A DNA stretch of 64,000 bases. It comes from Alteribacter keqinensis (GTDB lineage: Bacteria; Bacillota; Bacilli; Bacillales; Salisediminibacteriaceae). The position numbers were made by a program, and so were the translations under genes. The notes beneath the pieces are model-generated. The model saw nothing but the letters and a program-made list of their open reading frames with translations, was not told the DNA's origin and did no database searches. Positions 1-8,516 of the stretch are shown here, piece after piece (the stretch's first letter is position 1; every line of letters starts with the position of its first letter). The stretch covers positions 434,001 to 498,000 of the forward strand of contig NZ_RHIB01000001.1 of assembly GCF_003710255.1 (NCBI RefSeq). The letters are read 5' to 3'.

Positions 1-1
1 C

Positions 2-115
2 TGGAATGATAAAGGAAAAGAGTTAGATGCAGCAAGACATCCGCTGCAGGTTGTGCGCTTTAAAGTTGATCGACCTCTTTATCCTAATAATATGATGAGA
101 AAGGGAGTATTATAA
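2..115 (+). CDS. yrrO: Peptidase U32 family protein, C-terminal end (partial)
   Basis: The window opens inside a gene. The frame from base 2 reads 37 residues, including [20 protein letters not shown], and stops with a TAA at 113-115. That TAA shares its last base with the ATG of udk (TAATG), so the two are translationally coupled. The tail pattern (ARHPLQVVR...PNNMMRKG) resembles the end of the YrrO-type peptidase U32 proteins that precede udk in Bacillus. The assignment rests on this short tail and on gene order, since no catalytic part is present in the window. Confidence 0.6.
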   Translation, partial: WNDKGKELDAARHPLQVVRFKVDRPLYPNNMMRKGVL

Positions 116-750
116 TGGATAAAAAGCCGATCATCATCGGTGTAGCAGGGGGTTCCGGCTCCGGTAAAACAACGGTGGCAAACGAGGTTTACCGTCAGTT
201 TATGAACCAGTCCATCGTTATGATTGAACAGGATGCATACTATAAAAATCAGGACCACCTGCCGATGGAAGAGCGATTGCAGACCAACTACGATCATCCT
301 CTCGCTTTTGATAATGATCTGCTCCTTGAGCATCTGAAGCAGCTGAAAAACTCAGAGCCTGTGAATAAGCCTGTTTATGATTACAAAAATCATACAAGAA
401 GTGAAGAGGTTATTCCTGTTGAACCGAGAGATGTTATCATTCTTGAAGGTATTTTAATTTTGGAAGATGAGCGCCTCCGTGATATGATGGATATCAAACT
501 ATTTGTCGACACAGATTCTGATATCCGGATTATCCGCCGTATGATGCGCGACATCAATGAGCGTGGCCGAACGATTGACAGTGTCATTGATCAGTACACG
601 AGTGTAGTCAGACCTATGCATCTGCAATTTATTGAACCTACGAAACGCTATGCAGATGTGATCGTGCCAGAAGGTGGCCAGAACCGGGTAGCCATTGATT
701 TGATGGTCACAAAAATTAAAACCATCCTTGAAGAAAAAGCTATTTTATAA
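115..750 (+). CDS. udk: Uridine kinase
   Basis: Phosphorylates uridine and cytidine to UMP and CMP in cytoplasmic pyrimidine salvage. The 211-aa length is normal for the family. The P-loop GGSGSGKTT lies at residues 12-20. The nucleoside-binding [11 protein letters not shown] segment follows in the first third, and RDINERGR in the middle is typical of the lid region. The start codon overlaps the stop of the upstream peptidase gene, with GGGAG just upstream as the ribosome binding site. The order U32 peptidase-udk-greA matches other Bacillaceae. No oddities seen. Confidence 0.96.
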   Translation: MDKKPIIIGVAGGSGSGKTTVANEVYRQFMNQSIVMIEQDAYYKNQDHLPMEERLQTNYDHPLAFDNDLLLEHLKQLKNSEPVNKPVYDYKNHTRSEEVIPVEPRDVIILEGILILEDERLRDMMDIKLFVDTDSDIRIIRRMMRDINERGRTIDSVIDQYTSVVRPMHLQFIEPTKRYADVIVPEGGQNRVAIDLMVTKIKTILEEKAIL

Positions 751-795
751 TAGGATTAGAAAATAAGGAATCATTTGGCAAGCGACTAAAAGTTC

Positions 796-840
796 AGTGT
801 CCGGGTACTGACCATGTTCCGGGCACTGGGCGTTTCTTTA
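796..840 (+). terminator. Probable terminator after udk
   Basis: AGTGTCCGG (796-804) pairs with CCGGGCACT (819-827), one G-U pair included, and is followed by a loose T-rich tail (GTTTCTTT). It sits 46 bases after the udk stop, so greA probably has its own promoter in 841-1070. Confidence 0.55.
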
Positions 841-1076
841 TATGGCAGAGGGACGGGCTTTTCGTATAATATTTGCGTTTTGGCTTCAATACCTATATAT
901 TAATACGTATTCATAATGAATGAGTGGCGGATCGTTACCTGATTATGTAATCATATTTTCACATTTAGTTCATATGACTTAGTTACAATCCTTTGTCCTT
1001 TAACGGATCGCCCATTGATCATGATTAACCAGCCTTAAACAAATGAAAGCGTTCGCTAAATGAGTAAATTGTTTGG
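841..1076. other. udk-greA intergenic region
   Basis: About 235 AT-rich bases with no convincing ORF. It presumably holds the greA promoter, but no pair of -35/-10 boxes stood out clearly enough to name. Confidence 0.4.
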
Positions 1077-1089
1077 AGGAGTGAAAGAC

Positions 1090-1563
1090 ATGGCAGAAGA
1101 AAAACACTATATGACTCACGAAGGTAAAGAAAAGTTAGAAAAAGAAGTAGAGTACTTGAAAACAGAGCGGCGTAAAGAGGTCGTTGAACGTATAAAAGTA
1201 GCTCGCGACTTTGGAGATCTCTCTGAGAACTCCGAGTATGATTCTGCAAAAGAAGAACAGGCCTTTGTAGAAGGCCGGATCAATCAACTTGAAAAAATGA
1301 TCCGAAACGCTGAGATCATTGAAGCAGATGCTTCTGACTCCAGTGTCGTATCCCTCGGTAAATCCGTGAAGTTCAAAGAGCTTCCTGACGGAGAAGAAGA
1401 AAGCTATCAGATCGTCGGCCGTGCCGAGGCTGACCCGATGGAGGGGAAAATCTCAAACGACTCACCTATGGCACAGAGCCTTCTCGGTAAAACGATTGGC
1501 GAAAAAGTCAGCGTACAGACTCCGGGCGGAGAAATGGAAGTTGAGATCCTCGAAGTAAACTAA
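1090..1563 (+). CDS. greA: Transcription elongation factor GreA
   Basis: Stimulates RNA cleavage by backtracked RNA polymerase. From the ATG at 1090 the product is 157 aa, the family length. An upstream in-frame ATG at 1060 is less likely because GGAGGAGTG sits 7 bases before the ATG at 1090 and falls inside the longer reading. The N-terminal half is the charged two-helix coiled coil with the conserved [20 protein letters not shown] tip segment. The C-terminal FKBP-like half ends with [21 protein letters not shown] strong terminator follows directly. Confidence 0.96.
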   Translation: MAEEKHYMTHEGKEKLEKEVEYLKTERRKEVVERIKVARDFGDLSENSEYDSAKEEQAFVEGRINQLEKMIRNAEIIEADASDSSVVSLGKSVKFKELPDGEEESYQIVGRAEADPMEGKISNDSPMAQSLLGKTIGEKVSVQTPGGEMEVEILEVN

Positions 1564-1574
1564 TTTAGAATACG

Positions 1575-1609
1575 CAGTCAGCGTGTAATAACGCTGACTG
1601 TGTTTTTTT
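1575..1609 (+). terminator. greA terminator
   Basis: Perfect 10-bp stem CAGTCAGCGT (1575-1584) / ACGCTGACTG (1591-1600) with a 6-nt loop, followed by TGTTTTTTT. Confidence 0.92.
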
Positions 1610-1730
1610 AAGGATGTTTTTTGCAAGAAGATGAGAGTGCAGAGCGAATAAGGGTAGCGAAAAAGTCTCGGCTGTTGCATTCAGCATTATGTAAAACTCT
1701 ATTAGAACCGCCAAAGAGTAGAATTGCACC

Positions 1731-1759
1731 TCGAAATATTAGAGCAAATGGGCTATAAT
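1731..1759 (+). promoter_or_regulatory. Putative sigma-A promoter of yrrS
   Basis: TCGAAA (1731-1736), a 17-bp spacer and a consensus TATAAT (1754-1759) lie 45 bases before the yrrS start. The -35 matches only 4 of 6 positions. Confidence 0.5.
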
Positions 1760-1803
1760 ATCCATGTGTAATTTGAGCGTATGTGAATAAGGAGGTCTTG
1801 TAA

Positions 1804-2559
1804 TTGGCTCAATACGGGAATTATGGTGGCCCAAACAGGGCAGATATGAAGAAAAAGCAACGTATTAACCGTTTGTTAAACGTAGCAATAGGCGTCGTAG
1901 TTATCACGATCTTTGTTGTGGCAGGGATGACCATTTTTGGCGGAGGATCATCTCCGGCAACGACGGAGGAACAACAAGAGCAAGAAGATCAGACCACAGG
2001 TGAATCAGACAACGGTGATCTCAACATTGAATCAGAAGAAGATGCCGAGCAGGATGGAACAGAAGAGGAAGCTGAAGAAGGCAGTGACAGTGAGTTTGAT
2101 GAGAGTGCCGATTCTTCCGACCTTGACGAAGCAGGCAATGAAGATGGTGACTCCAATGAAGCAGATGAAGAATCATCATCAGAAGAAGAATCATCATCAG
2201 AAGAGGGTACAGAAGACGAAGGAACTGAAGAAGATACGTCTTCTGACGATGGAGAATTTCGTCCGGTAGGAACTTCGCAGAGTGAACCGTTTGCGATGAC
2301 AAGTGAACATTACAGCCGTGACCACGTAAACTGGGGCGAGATGATGCAGGCTGTTGAACAGGCTACAGGATTAAATGAAGGAAGCGACGGTGTCACCCTC
2401 TGGCGTATCCAGAACGGTGGAGACCCTCAGAGCGCAGTAGCCGTAATCAGCGAATCATCTGAAGCAAACACCCCGTTTGAAGTCCGGATAGAATGGGTAG
2501 AGAATGAAGGATGGAAGCCTGTATCTGTGGATCAGCTATCGTCGAATCCTTATAATTAA
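1804..2559 (+). CDS. yrrS: YrrS-like membrane-anchored acidic protein (DUF1510)
   Basis: 251 aa, TTG start 7 bases after GGAGGT. The N-terminus is short and basic (KKKQRINR). One membrane segment follows at about residues 25-46. Residues about 50-150 are a low-complexity, very acidic Glu/Asp/Ser stretch with SSSEEE repeats. The C-terminal ~95 residues form a compact domain (SEPFAMTSEHYSRDHVNWGE onward) like the DUF1510 domain of B. subtilis YrrS, probably facing the cell wall. The molecular function is not known. In B. subtilis a penicillin-binding protein gene (pbpI) lies beside yrrS; none is present here. The long acidic linker fits a salt-adapted surface proteome. Confidence 0.8.
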   Translation: MAQYGNYGGPNRADMKKKQRINRLLNVAIGVVVITIFVVAGMTIFGGGSSPATTEEQQEQEDQTTGESDNGDLNIESEEDAEQDGTEEEAEEGSDSEFDESADSSDLDEAGNEDGDSNEADEESSSEEESSSEEGTEDEGTEEDTSSDDGEFRPVGTSQSEPFAMTSEHYSRDHVNWGEMMQAVEQATGLNEGSDGVTLWRIQNGGDPQSAVAVISESSEANTPFEVRIEWVENEGWKPVSVDQLSSNPYN

Positions 2560-2571
2560 TAACTCAATGGT

Positions 2572-2602
2572 AACGCCCGCTATGTCTTTCATAGCGGGCG
2601 TT
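2572..2602. terminator. Strong hairpin after yrrS
   Basis: Perfect 13-bp inverted repeat AACGCCCGCTATG / CATAGCGGGCGTT with a 5-nt loop. No T-run follows, but its position between the converging ends of yrrS and the minus-strand DUF2536 gene suggests a terminator. Confidence 0.7.
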
Positions 2603-2619
2603 CACACTAGTAATCATTT

Positions 2620-2826
2620 TTAATTTTGAGCTTTAAAGTGGACAACTGCGGTGTAAACTAAGTAGCCCTTAGGATGAGTTGATACCTGATGTGATACGTG
2701 ATGCACACTGAGCATAATTGCCTGGTTGTCCTCTATTTTCTGCTGGATTTGTTTTTCGAGTGCTTTTAAGCTGCCCGCTTCAAAAAATTCAATTTTGTCT
2801 TTGAACGCTTCTGTATGTAAGAACAT
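2620..2826 (-). CDS. DUF2536 family small protein
   Basis: 68 aa from the ATG at 2826, preceded by AGGGG. A GTG three codons upstream is a weaker start. The sequence (KIEFFEAGSLKALEKQIQQK, then IMLSVHHVSHQV and YTAVVHFKA) resembles the short cytosolic DUF2536 proteins of Bacillus, whose function is unknown. It lies convergent to yrrS and divergent from gltS. No membrane segment or cofactor motif is visible. Confidence 0.7.
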   Translation of the reverse strand: MFLHTEAFKDKIEFFEAGSLKALEKQIQQKIEDNQAIMLSVHHVSHQVSTHPKGYLVYTAVVHFKAQN

Positions 2827-2968
2827 GTTCCACACCCCTGCTAATTTTCTACATACTAAGCATACTAAACGTTGCAGTCAAACAACAAGAGAACGGCCAA
2901 AAAGTAAAAGAATAATTTCGATACATCTTAGAGATTGGAATCACTAGTAGTCGAGGGAGGGGACAGCC

Positions 2969-4378
2969 ATGTCACCGGAAATGATTGGTCTTAGTTTTAT
3001 CTTATTAGGTTTGTTTATTGTTATTGGAAAGTGGATCCGCGTTTTTTCACCACTTTTGCAGAAGCTGTTCTTGCCAACATCCATTATTGCAGGATTACTG
3101 GCATTAGTATTAGGGCCGGAGATTTTAGGGCGGATTGTGGCTTTGTTTACGTCAGATGATTATATACTTACAAACGGATTTGTACCGCCTGAAGTGGTGG
3201 AAGTCTGGTCCGAACTGCCCGGACTGTTTATTAATATCGTTTTTGCGTCATTATTTCTGGGTAAGACACTGCCCAGCCTGAGGAAGGTATGGATCATCGG
3301 GGGTCCGCAGGTCGTTATGGGTCAGATGGTTTCCTGGGGACAGTATGTTGTCGGTTTGCTCTTAGCTGTTTTCCTGCTGGCGCCGGTATTCGGCGTAAAC
3401 CCGATGGCAGGTGCCCTCATTGAAATCAGTTTCGTCGGTGGTCACGGTACCGCCGCCGGTCTGTCTGGTACATTTGCAGATCTTGGATTTGAAGAGGGTG
3501 CTGACCTGGCAATCGGTCTTGCCACAATCGGTATTTTAACCGGTGTGGTTGTCGGTATTATCCTGATTAACTGGGGAGCAAGAAAAGGATACGCCAAGGA
3601 AGTAGGCGGTCAGCAGGGATTGTCCAGTAACGGACGTAACGGAATCGTTGAACTTGAAAACCGCGACAGCGCAGGAGAGCTGACGACCCGTCCGGAATCA
3701 ATTGAACCTTTGTCTCTGCACATTGCTTATGTGGGAATTGCAATCTTTATTGGTTTTATTCTTCTTGAAGGATTAATCCTGCTGGAAGCATTCACTTGGG
3801 GACCTTGGACAGACACGTACCTGATGATTTATGTTCCACTCTTCCCCCTTGCCATGGTCGGGGGGATTATTACACAGCTTATTTCGGATAAATACGATAA
3901 ATTCCGTCTGATTGACCGTAAGATGATTAACAGGATATCAGGATTTTCACTTGATGTGTTAATTGTGAGTGCCCTTGCAACGGTTTCTCTTACAGTCATC
4001 GGGGACAACCTGGCTGCCTTTGTCACACTTGCTGTTGCAGGTGTTGTATGGAACGTATTTGCTTTTGTTGTACTTGCACCAAAAATGATCCCTCAATATT
4101 GGTTTGAACGAGGTATTGGTGACTTTGGACAGGCAACAGGTATTACAGCCACTGGGTTACTTTTAATGAAAGTGGCAGACCCGGATAACAAAACCCCGGC
4201 CCTTGAAGGTTTTGGGTACAAACAGATAATGTTCGAGCCGTTTGTAGGAGGGGGACTCTTTACCGCCGCATCGCTGCCGCTGATATTCCAGTTCGGTCCG
4301 GTTGCAGTATTAATCTTTGCTACCATTATTACGATTGGCTGGCTCTTATTCGGTTTGTTATACTTCGGAAGAAAATAG
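2969..4378 (+). CDS. gltS: Sodium/glutamate symporter (GltS family)
   Basis: 469-aa integral membrane protein with about 11-12 hydrophobic segments, typical of Na+-coupled glutamate carriers. GltS-like features include the N-terminal LPTSIIAGLLAL segment, a GGHGTAAGL motif in the first half and the related GDFGQATGI in the second half. These are the two inverted, glycine-rich re-entrant loops of the family. The start ATG follows GAGGGAGGGG. It stands alone between the DUF2536 gene and mtnN and is not part of the usual yrrS-mtnN neighbourhood, so it looks inserted there. The substrate is inferred from family membership. Confidence 0.87.
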   Translation: MSPEMIGLSFILLGLFIVIGKWIRVFSPLLQKLFLPTSIIAGLLALVLGPEILGRIVALFTSDDYILTNGFVPPEVVEVWSELPGLFINIVFASLFLGKTLPSLRKVWIIGGPQVVMGQMVSWGQYVVGLLLAVFLLAPVFGVNPMAGALIEISFVGGHGTAAGLSGTFADLGFEEGADLAIGLATIGILTGVVVGIILINWGARKGYAKEVGGQQGLSSNGRNGIVELENRDSAGELTTRPESIEPLSLHIAYVGIAIFIGFILLEGLILLEAFTWGPWTDTYLMIYVPLFPLAMVGGIITQLISDKYDKFRLIDRKMINRISGFSLDVLIVSALATVSLTVIGDNLAAFVTLAVAGVVWNVFAFVVLAPKMIPQYWFERGIGDFGQATGITATGLLLMKVADPDNKTPALEGFGYKQIMFEPFVGGGLFTAASLPLIFQFGPVAVLIFATIITIGWLLFGLLYFGRK

Positions 4379-4382
4379 TATC

Positions 4383-4411
4383 TTGTTCTTGCACCACTCC
4401 TGTACTATGAT
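4383..4411 (+). promoter_or_regulatory. Putative mtnN promoter
   Basis: TTGTTC (4383-4388), a 17-bp spacer and TATGAT (4406-4411), 55 bases before the mtnN ATG. Confidence 0.4.
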
Positions 4412-4466
4412 AAAAGTTGTGAATAAGTGAAGGGCTGCGGCCTGGATAAAAGGAAGGGAATGCCTT

Positions 4467-5168
4467 ATGATAGTTGGAATAATCGGTGCAATGGAAGAAG
4501 AGGTTGAACTTCTGAAGAAAAAGATGAATATCAGAGAAGAACAAGTGATTGCAGGCTGTGAGTTTTACTTTGGGAAATTACAGGGTGTTGAAGTGGTTGT
4601 TTCTAAATCTGGAATCGGCAAAGTCAATGCTGCGATTTGTACAACACTTATGAATCAGCTTTATCATCCCGATGCCATTATTAATACCGGTTCTGCCGGA
4701 GGCTTTCATAAAGAGCTTGCTGTGGGAGATGTGGTCATTTCTACAGAAGTCCGTTATAACGACGTAGATGCTACTGTGTTTGGCTACGAGTTTGGCCAGG
4801 TACCGAGAATGCCAGCGTTCTATGAGCCGAATGAGGAGTTAAAGACGATTGCTGAGAAATGTGCCGGAGAAGTAGGGGTTCGCTCTGTTCCAGGATTAAT
4901 CATATCAGGGGATTCATTTATGAGTGATCATGTGCGTGTAGAAAATATCCGCTCGCGGTTCAACGACCCGTATTGTTCGGAAATGGAAGCAGGGGCTATT
5001 GCGCAGGTGTGTCACCAGTTCCAATGCCCGTTTGTCATCATTCGTTCTCTGTCTGACATTGCAGGGAAAGATGCGAAAGTATCCTATGATGAATTTTTGG
5101 AAACAGCATCTGTAAACTCTGCGAGAATGGTCATTGCTATGCTAGAAGAAATCAGACAACAGCGGTAA
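4467..5168 (+). CDS. mtnN: 5'-methylthioadenosine/S-adenosylhomocysteine nucleosidase
   Basis: Cleaves adenine from MTA and SAH, the by-products of polyamine synthesis and methylation. The 233 aa match the family. Visible landmarks are MIVGIIGAMEEEVE at the start, the NTGSAGG phosphorylase-type loop, the substrate-binding SEMEAGAIAQVC and the catalytic-Asp motif SLSDIAGKDA near the end. In B. subtilis mtnN belongs to the yrrT-mtnN-mccA-mccB-yrhC operon for methionine-to-cysteine conversion. Here yrrT and the mcc genes are missing and only yrhC follows, so the reverse transsulfuration step is not encoded at this locus. Confidence 0.95.
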   Translation: MIVGIIGAMEEEVELLKKKMNIREEQVIAGCEFYFGKLQGVEVVVSKSGIGKVNAAICTTLMNQLYHPDAIINTGSAGGFHKELAVGDVVISTEVRYNDVDATVFGYEFGQVPRMPAFYEPNEELKTIAEKCAGEVGVRSVPGLIISGDSFMSDHVRVENIRSRFNDPYCSEMEAGAIAQVCHQFQCPFVIIRSLSDIAGKDAKVSYDEFLETASVNSARMVIAMLEEIRQQR

Positions 5169-5275
5169 AAAACCGGCATATTTGGTGGGAATTGTTAACC
5201 AGATCCCGCACACCTTCATGATATAATAGAATTGCTTTGCAAGAGAGAGTTACTCTATTCGTGAGGTGATGCTCC

Positions 5276-5512
5276 ATGTCACAACAGCAGGTTGAAACAT
5301 TGAAAGCCAAGGTTACGGATTATAAACGATACGCCTTTGTGATGCTGGCGTTAAGTATATTTATGTTTGTCGGTATTCTTATTCCCAATGAAGCGCTGGC
5401 GGCAGAACACCAGCCCATTCTGATGGGAATGAACGTTGCAGCCCTTCTTGCAGCCGTTGTGTTTCATAGAATTGCAATGGGTACAAAGAAGAAGCTCCAT
5501 GAAGATGAATAG
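5276..5512 (+). CDS. yrhC: YrhC-like small membrane protein
   Basis: 78 aa with two hydrophobic segments (about residues 20-38 and 47-64) and a basic tail (GTKKKLHEDE). GTGAGGTGATGCTCC precedes the ATG. It corresponds in size, topology and position after mtnN to YrhC, a protein of unknown function. A terminator-like hairpin with a T8 tail follows. Confidence 0.72.
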   Translation: MSQQQVETLKAKVTDYKRYAFVMLALSIFMFVGILIPNEALAAEHQPILMGMNVAALLAAVVFHRIAMGTKKKLHEDE

Positions 5513-5524
5513 GAAAGTGATAAA

Positions 5525-5554
5525 AGGACGTCCATTTCGGGCGTTCTTTTTTTT
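5525..5554 (+). terminator. yrhC terminator
   Basis: GGACGTCC / GGGCGTTC hairpin (with G-U pairs) followed by eight T residues. Confidence 0.75.
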
Positions 5555-5873
5555 AGAAGGCTCTGTTAACCTCACGTGTAGATTTACTCTCATTGCAGTG
5601 AAGGCGCAGGTGAGCCTCCTGAAGGGTTTACCTGCTTCTTCCTCTACCAGTAACGCTATCTTTTGCTTTTTAAGGACACTGTATTCCGTTCAACGAAGCT
5701 GAATTTCAATAAAGGCTAGTAACACGCTTCCTAATTGTTTTTCAAAGGAGCCTTAAAGAATCGCTATATCTGCCAAATGTTTATTTTTACTGGACAAAAC
5801 CCGTCTGTACTGCTCATTGAAGAAGACATGATATAATCAAACTTAAAAAAGAATAGTCTGTCGGAGGGGTATT
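5555..5873. other. yrhC-transporter intergenic region
   Basis: About 320 bases without a credible gene. GCAGGTGAGCC (5605-5615) and GGTTTACCTGC (5624-5634) form an imperfect hairpin followed by a pyrimidine tract. A TATAAT lies at about 5832, ahead of the transporter gene. Confidence 0.4.
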
Positions 5874-7358
5874 ATGGGGAGCAGTAAAAGAAGGCCTCTT
5901 ATTTTGGCGTGCGTCATGCTTGCGATGTTCATGAGTGCAGTTGAAGCCACGATCGTTTCAACAGCAATGCCAAGTATAGTCGCTGATCTTGGCGGTTTTT
6001 CGTTATTCAGCTGGATTTTTTCTACATATTTACTGATGCAGGTCGTGACAATTCCAATCTACGGAAAACTCTCAGATATGTTCGGAAGAAAAATCGTTTT
6101 CGCCACCGGTGTAAGCTTTTTTCTCATCGGGTCGGTTATGTGTGGGTTTGCTCCTTCCATTGAATGGCTTATTGCAAGCCGGGTGATACAGGGAATCGGA
6201 GCTGGGGCTGTACAGCCGATTGCAACGACAATTGTAGGGGATATATATACAAAAGAAGAACGGGCAAAAATCCAGGGTTATTTAGCAAGTGTGTGGGGAA
6301 TTTCTGCCGTTATGGGACCTGTCCTCGGGGGACTGATTCTTCAGTTTGCCCACTGGCAGTGGGTGTTTTGGATTAACATTCCAATCGGTATTATCTCTGT
6401 TACTGGAATTATCTTTTTCCTGAAAGAGAAAGTAAAGAAGGAGAAAAAACAGATCGACTATGCGGGAACAGGATACCTTCTTGTAGGGATCACAGCACTT
6501 ATGCTCGTCTTTATCCAAAGCGGCACAGCCTGGGCGTGGGCTTCTCCTCAGACTGGAGGCCTGTTGGGGGTGTTCGTTTTTAGTCTCCTGATGTTTATCC
6601 GTCAGGAAAAGCGGGCCAAGGATCCGGTTATGACTCTTTCAATCTGGAATGACCGGTTAATTGCGACGGCGAATGTGGCTTCTCTTACTCTCGGTGCCGT
6701 TTTGATCGGTGTGTCGAGCTACCTTCCGACCTATGTGCAGATTGTACTGGGAGAGTCGGCAATGACAGCAGGATTTACGCTCACTATGATGAGTGTTGGG
6801 TGGCCGATATCGTCAACACTCGCAGGGCGGCTGCTTGTGCCCCTTGGCTCGAGAAAAACAGCCATGCTCGGCGCGTGCAGTCTATTGATCGGTGCGACAA
6901 TGTTTCTTCTTCTGTCCTATGTTCAGCAACCACTCTGGGCAGGGGCAGCTTCGTTTTTTATCGGAGGAGGGATGGGATTTACTACAACAACATTTATTGT
7001 GTCAATCCAGAGTCAGGTTGATTGGAACGTGAGAGGAACAGCGACAGCTTCAAACATGTTCATGCGGATCCTTGGAAGTGCCCTTGGTGTTGCTATGCTC
7101 GGAGGTCTCTTAAACAACCGGCTTGCAGGTTATCTTAAGGAGGAAGGCGCCGGAATTGACCTTCCCCAGACTCTTGATGCAGCTAATCTCCTTTTAGATC
7201 CTGTAGAACGGCGACGGTTTTCTGAAGAGGAATTAAACGTCCTCTCCGACGGGATTGCCTTTGCGTTGAACAGTGTGTATCTCGGGGTGTTTATCATGGC
7301 CTTAATCAGTATCGGGCTGATTGTTTCTCTGCCGAAAAAGGACAAAGGGAGCAATTAG
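5874..7358 (+). CDS. MFS multidrug efflux transporter, DHA2 (14-TMS) family
   Basis: 494-aa drug:H+ antiporter with about 14 hydrophobic segments. Family signatures are visible: the EATIVSTAMPSI segment in TM1, motif A as GKLSDMFGRK between TM2 and TM3, RVIQGIGAGAVQP in TM4 and the motif C antiporter signature VMGPVLGGLI in TM5. GTCGGAGGGGTATT precedes the ATG. Its TAG stop overlaps the TAA of the convergent NUDIX gene (7355-7358). Substrates cannot be predicted. No adjacent TetR or MarR regulator is present. Confidence 0.9.
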   Translation: MGSSKRRPLILACVMLAMFMSAVEATIVSTAMPSIVADLGGFSLFSWIFSTYLLMQVVTIPIYGKLSDMFGRKIVFATGVSFFLIGSVMCGFAPSIEWLIASRVIQGIGAGAVQPIATTIVGDIYTKEERAKIQGYLASVWGISAVMGPVLGGLILQFAHWQWVFWINIPIGIISVTGIIFFLKEKVKKEKKQIDYAGTGYLLVGITALMLVFIQSGTAWAWASPQTGGLLGVFVFSLLMFIRQEKRAKDPVMTLSIWNDRLIATANVASLTLGAVLIGVSSYLPTYVQIVLGESAMTAGFTLTMMSVGWPISSTLAGRLLVPLGSRKTAMLGACSLLIGATMFLLLSYVQQPLWAGAASFFIGGGMGFTTTTFIVSIQSQVDWNVRGTATASNMFMRILGSALGVAMLGGLLNNRLAGYLKEEGAGIDLPQTLDAANLLLDPVERRRFSEEELNVLSDGIAFALNSVYLGVFIMALISIGLIVSLPKKDKGSN

Positions 7359-7972
7359 GGTAAGAAATGAAGAACATGTTTTAAAATCCGGGCAGTGAGC
7401 CCCCAGATGATCCGCCCCTCATATTCATAAAAATGCTCGTGAACAACGCCGGTCCGCCAGTTGTAGTTTTCTCCTCCTGGTATGAGGTGATAGGGAAACG
7501 TTTCTTCCGGCTGTACTTCCAGATAAATGTTGTATGTTTTCACTTCCATGTCCTTTAGAGCCTGCACTGGCACCGTAAAGACTTCCTCGACTTCAGTGCG
7601 GTTGATGTTCATCTCTGCTTGAGGGTGGATTTCACCTATGAATGGAAAAATGTTAAACCGGTAAGGGGTGATCATATAATCAAGGGGACCGTAGACGACT
7701 ACATCTTCATAAGTGACCCCAATCTCTTCTACCAACTCCCGGACGGCAGCATCTTCTGCACTTTTATCATCCGGGTCTACTTTCCCCCCGGGGAAGCAGA
7801 TTTCTCCCGGCTGTTTGATATTTTTTCCCCGTACCTGAAACAACAGGTGAGGCTCGTCATTTTTATAGATGATCGGTACAAATAATGCAAATGAGCGGTA
7901 ATGCTCCTGGTCAAGAAGACCGGGCTTTCTGTCACGAAAGAATGCGCTGATATTAGTGCTTGTAGGTTTCAT
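7355..7972 (-). CDS. NUDIX hydrolase, CoA pyrophosphatase type
   Basis: 205 aa. Expected to hydrolyse CoA or acyl-CoA to phosphopantetheine products. The NUDIX box GGKVDPDDKSAEDAAVREL continues VEEIGV with the catalytic RELVEE; like CoA-type members it has one extra residue before the helix. The upstream GEICFPGG stretch is the CoA-pyrophosphatase companion motif. AAGGAG precedes the ATG by 10 bases. The gene is convergent with, and overlaps by its stop codon, the multidrug transporter. The CoA substrate is inferred from the combined motifs; related hydrolases use other nucleotides. Confidence 0.85.
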   Translation of the reverse strand: MKPTSTNISAFFRDRKPGLLDQEHYRSFALFVPIIYKNDEPHLLFQVRGKNIKQPGEICFPGGKVDPDDKSAEDAAVRELVEEIGVTYEDVVVYGPLDYMITPYRFNIFPFIGEIHPQAEMNINRTEVEEVFTVPVQALKDMEVKTYNIYLEVQPEETFPYHLIPGGENYNWRTGVVHEHFYEYEGRIIWGLTARILKHVLHFLP

Positions 7973-8170
7973 ACATGTCGGACTCCTTTATGTTCAGCTT
8001 TAGTAACAGGCAGGTGGATAGAATGATGGTGCCGAAATAACAACAGGTTAAATTTCGTATATATACGTTCATTTTATCAAAAGGGGGGCTTTAAAGAGAA
8101 GTCCCGAGGTCTTCTCCTTCGGGGTATAAAGGACAAAGGGATGCTCCTTTAACAGCCGCTATATTTTTAA

Positions 8171-8199
8171 TTGTAATTAAAATTGAAGCAAATTATAAT
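8171..8199 (+). promoter_or_regulatory. Sigma-A promoter of the HPr-like gene
   Basis: TTGTAA (8171-8176), a 17-bp spacer and a consensus TATAAT (8194-8199), 30 bases before the start codon. Confidence 0.75.
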
Positions 8200-8229
8200 G
8201 ATAATTAGAAAATGGAGGAGGCGAAACCG

Positions 8230-8475
8230 ATGAAACTTACAGTAAACAAACCGATTTTTGCAGAATCAGCAAGCACACTCGTTAATCTGGCGTCCCAGTA
8301 TCCGTCAACCATCCTTATTAAAAAAGACCACTGGGTGGTCGATGCAAAGAGTCTGCTGGGCGTACTGGCACTTTCGCTTCAGCCGGATCAGACAGTGGAA
8401 GTAGACGTGCAGGGCGAGGATGAAGCTGCTTTTACTGAAGAACTGCTGGGAACCGGATACTTTTCTCAAGCTTAA
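8230..8475 (+). CDS. HPr-like protein lacking the phosphocarrier histidine
   Basis: 81 aa from the ATG at 8230, preceded by GGAGGAGGCGAAACC. Length and pattern match the HPr fold. The segment DAKSLLGVLALSLQ aligns with the regulatory-serine region of HPr (NAKSIMGIMSLA), and VDVQGEDEAAF matches the C-terminal half. The active-site region that reads LHARPA in HPr is replaced by FAESAS, so the PTS-phosphorylated His15 is absent while the Ser46 equivalent is kept. This recalls Crh, which also lacks His15 and acts only in carbon catabolite control. It is monocistronic, between its own promoter and terminator. A regulatory role is inferred. Confidence 0.75.
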   Translation: MKLTVNKPIFAESASTLVNLASQYPSTILIKKDHWVVDAKSLLGVLALSLQPDQTVEVDVQGEDEAAFTEELLGTGYFSQA

Positions 8476-8477
8476 GA

Positions 8478-8516
8478 CAAAGAGCGCTGCACTGCAGCGC
8501 TCTTTGCTGTTTTTTT
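8478..8516. terminator. Bidirectional terminator after the HPr-like gene
   Basis: Perfect 13-bp stem CAAAGAGCGCTGC (8478-8490) / GCAGCGCTCTTTG (8494-8506), 3-nt loop, followed by CTGTTTTTTT. It abuts the stop of the convergent peptidase gene at 8515. Confidence 0.93.

Noticed and set aside
1937-2302. Long frames on both strands inside yrrS
   Set aside because: By-products of the low-complexity GAA/GAT/TCA acidic repeat; the yrrS frame itself has the start signal, membrane segment and conserved C-terminus.
5436-5702. 88-codon frame downstream of yrhC
   Set aside because: Crosses the yrhC terminator and has no start signal.
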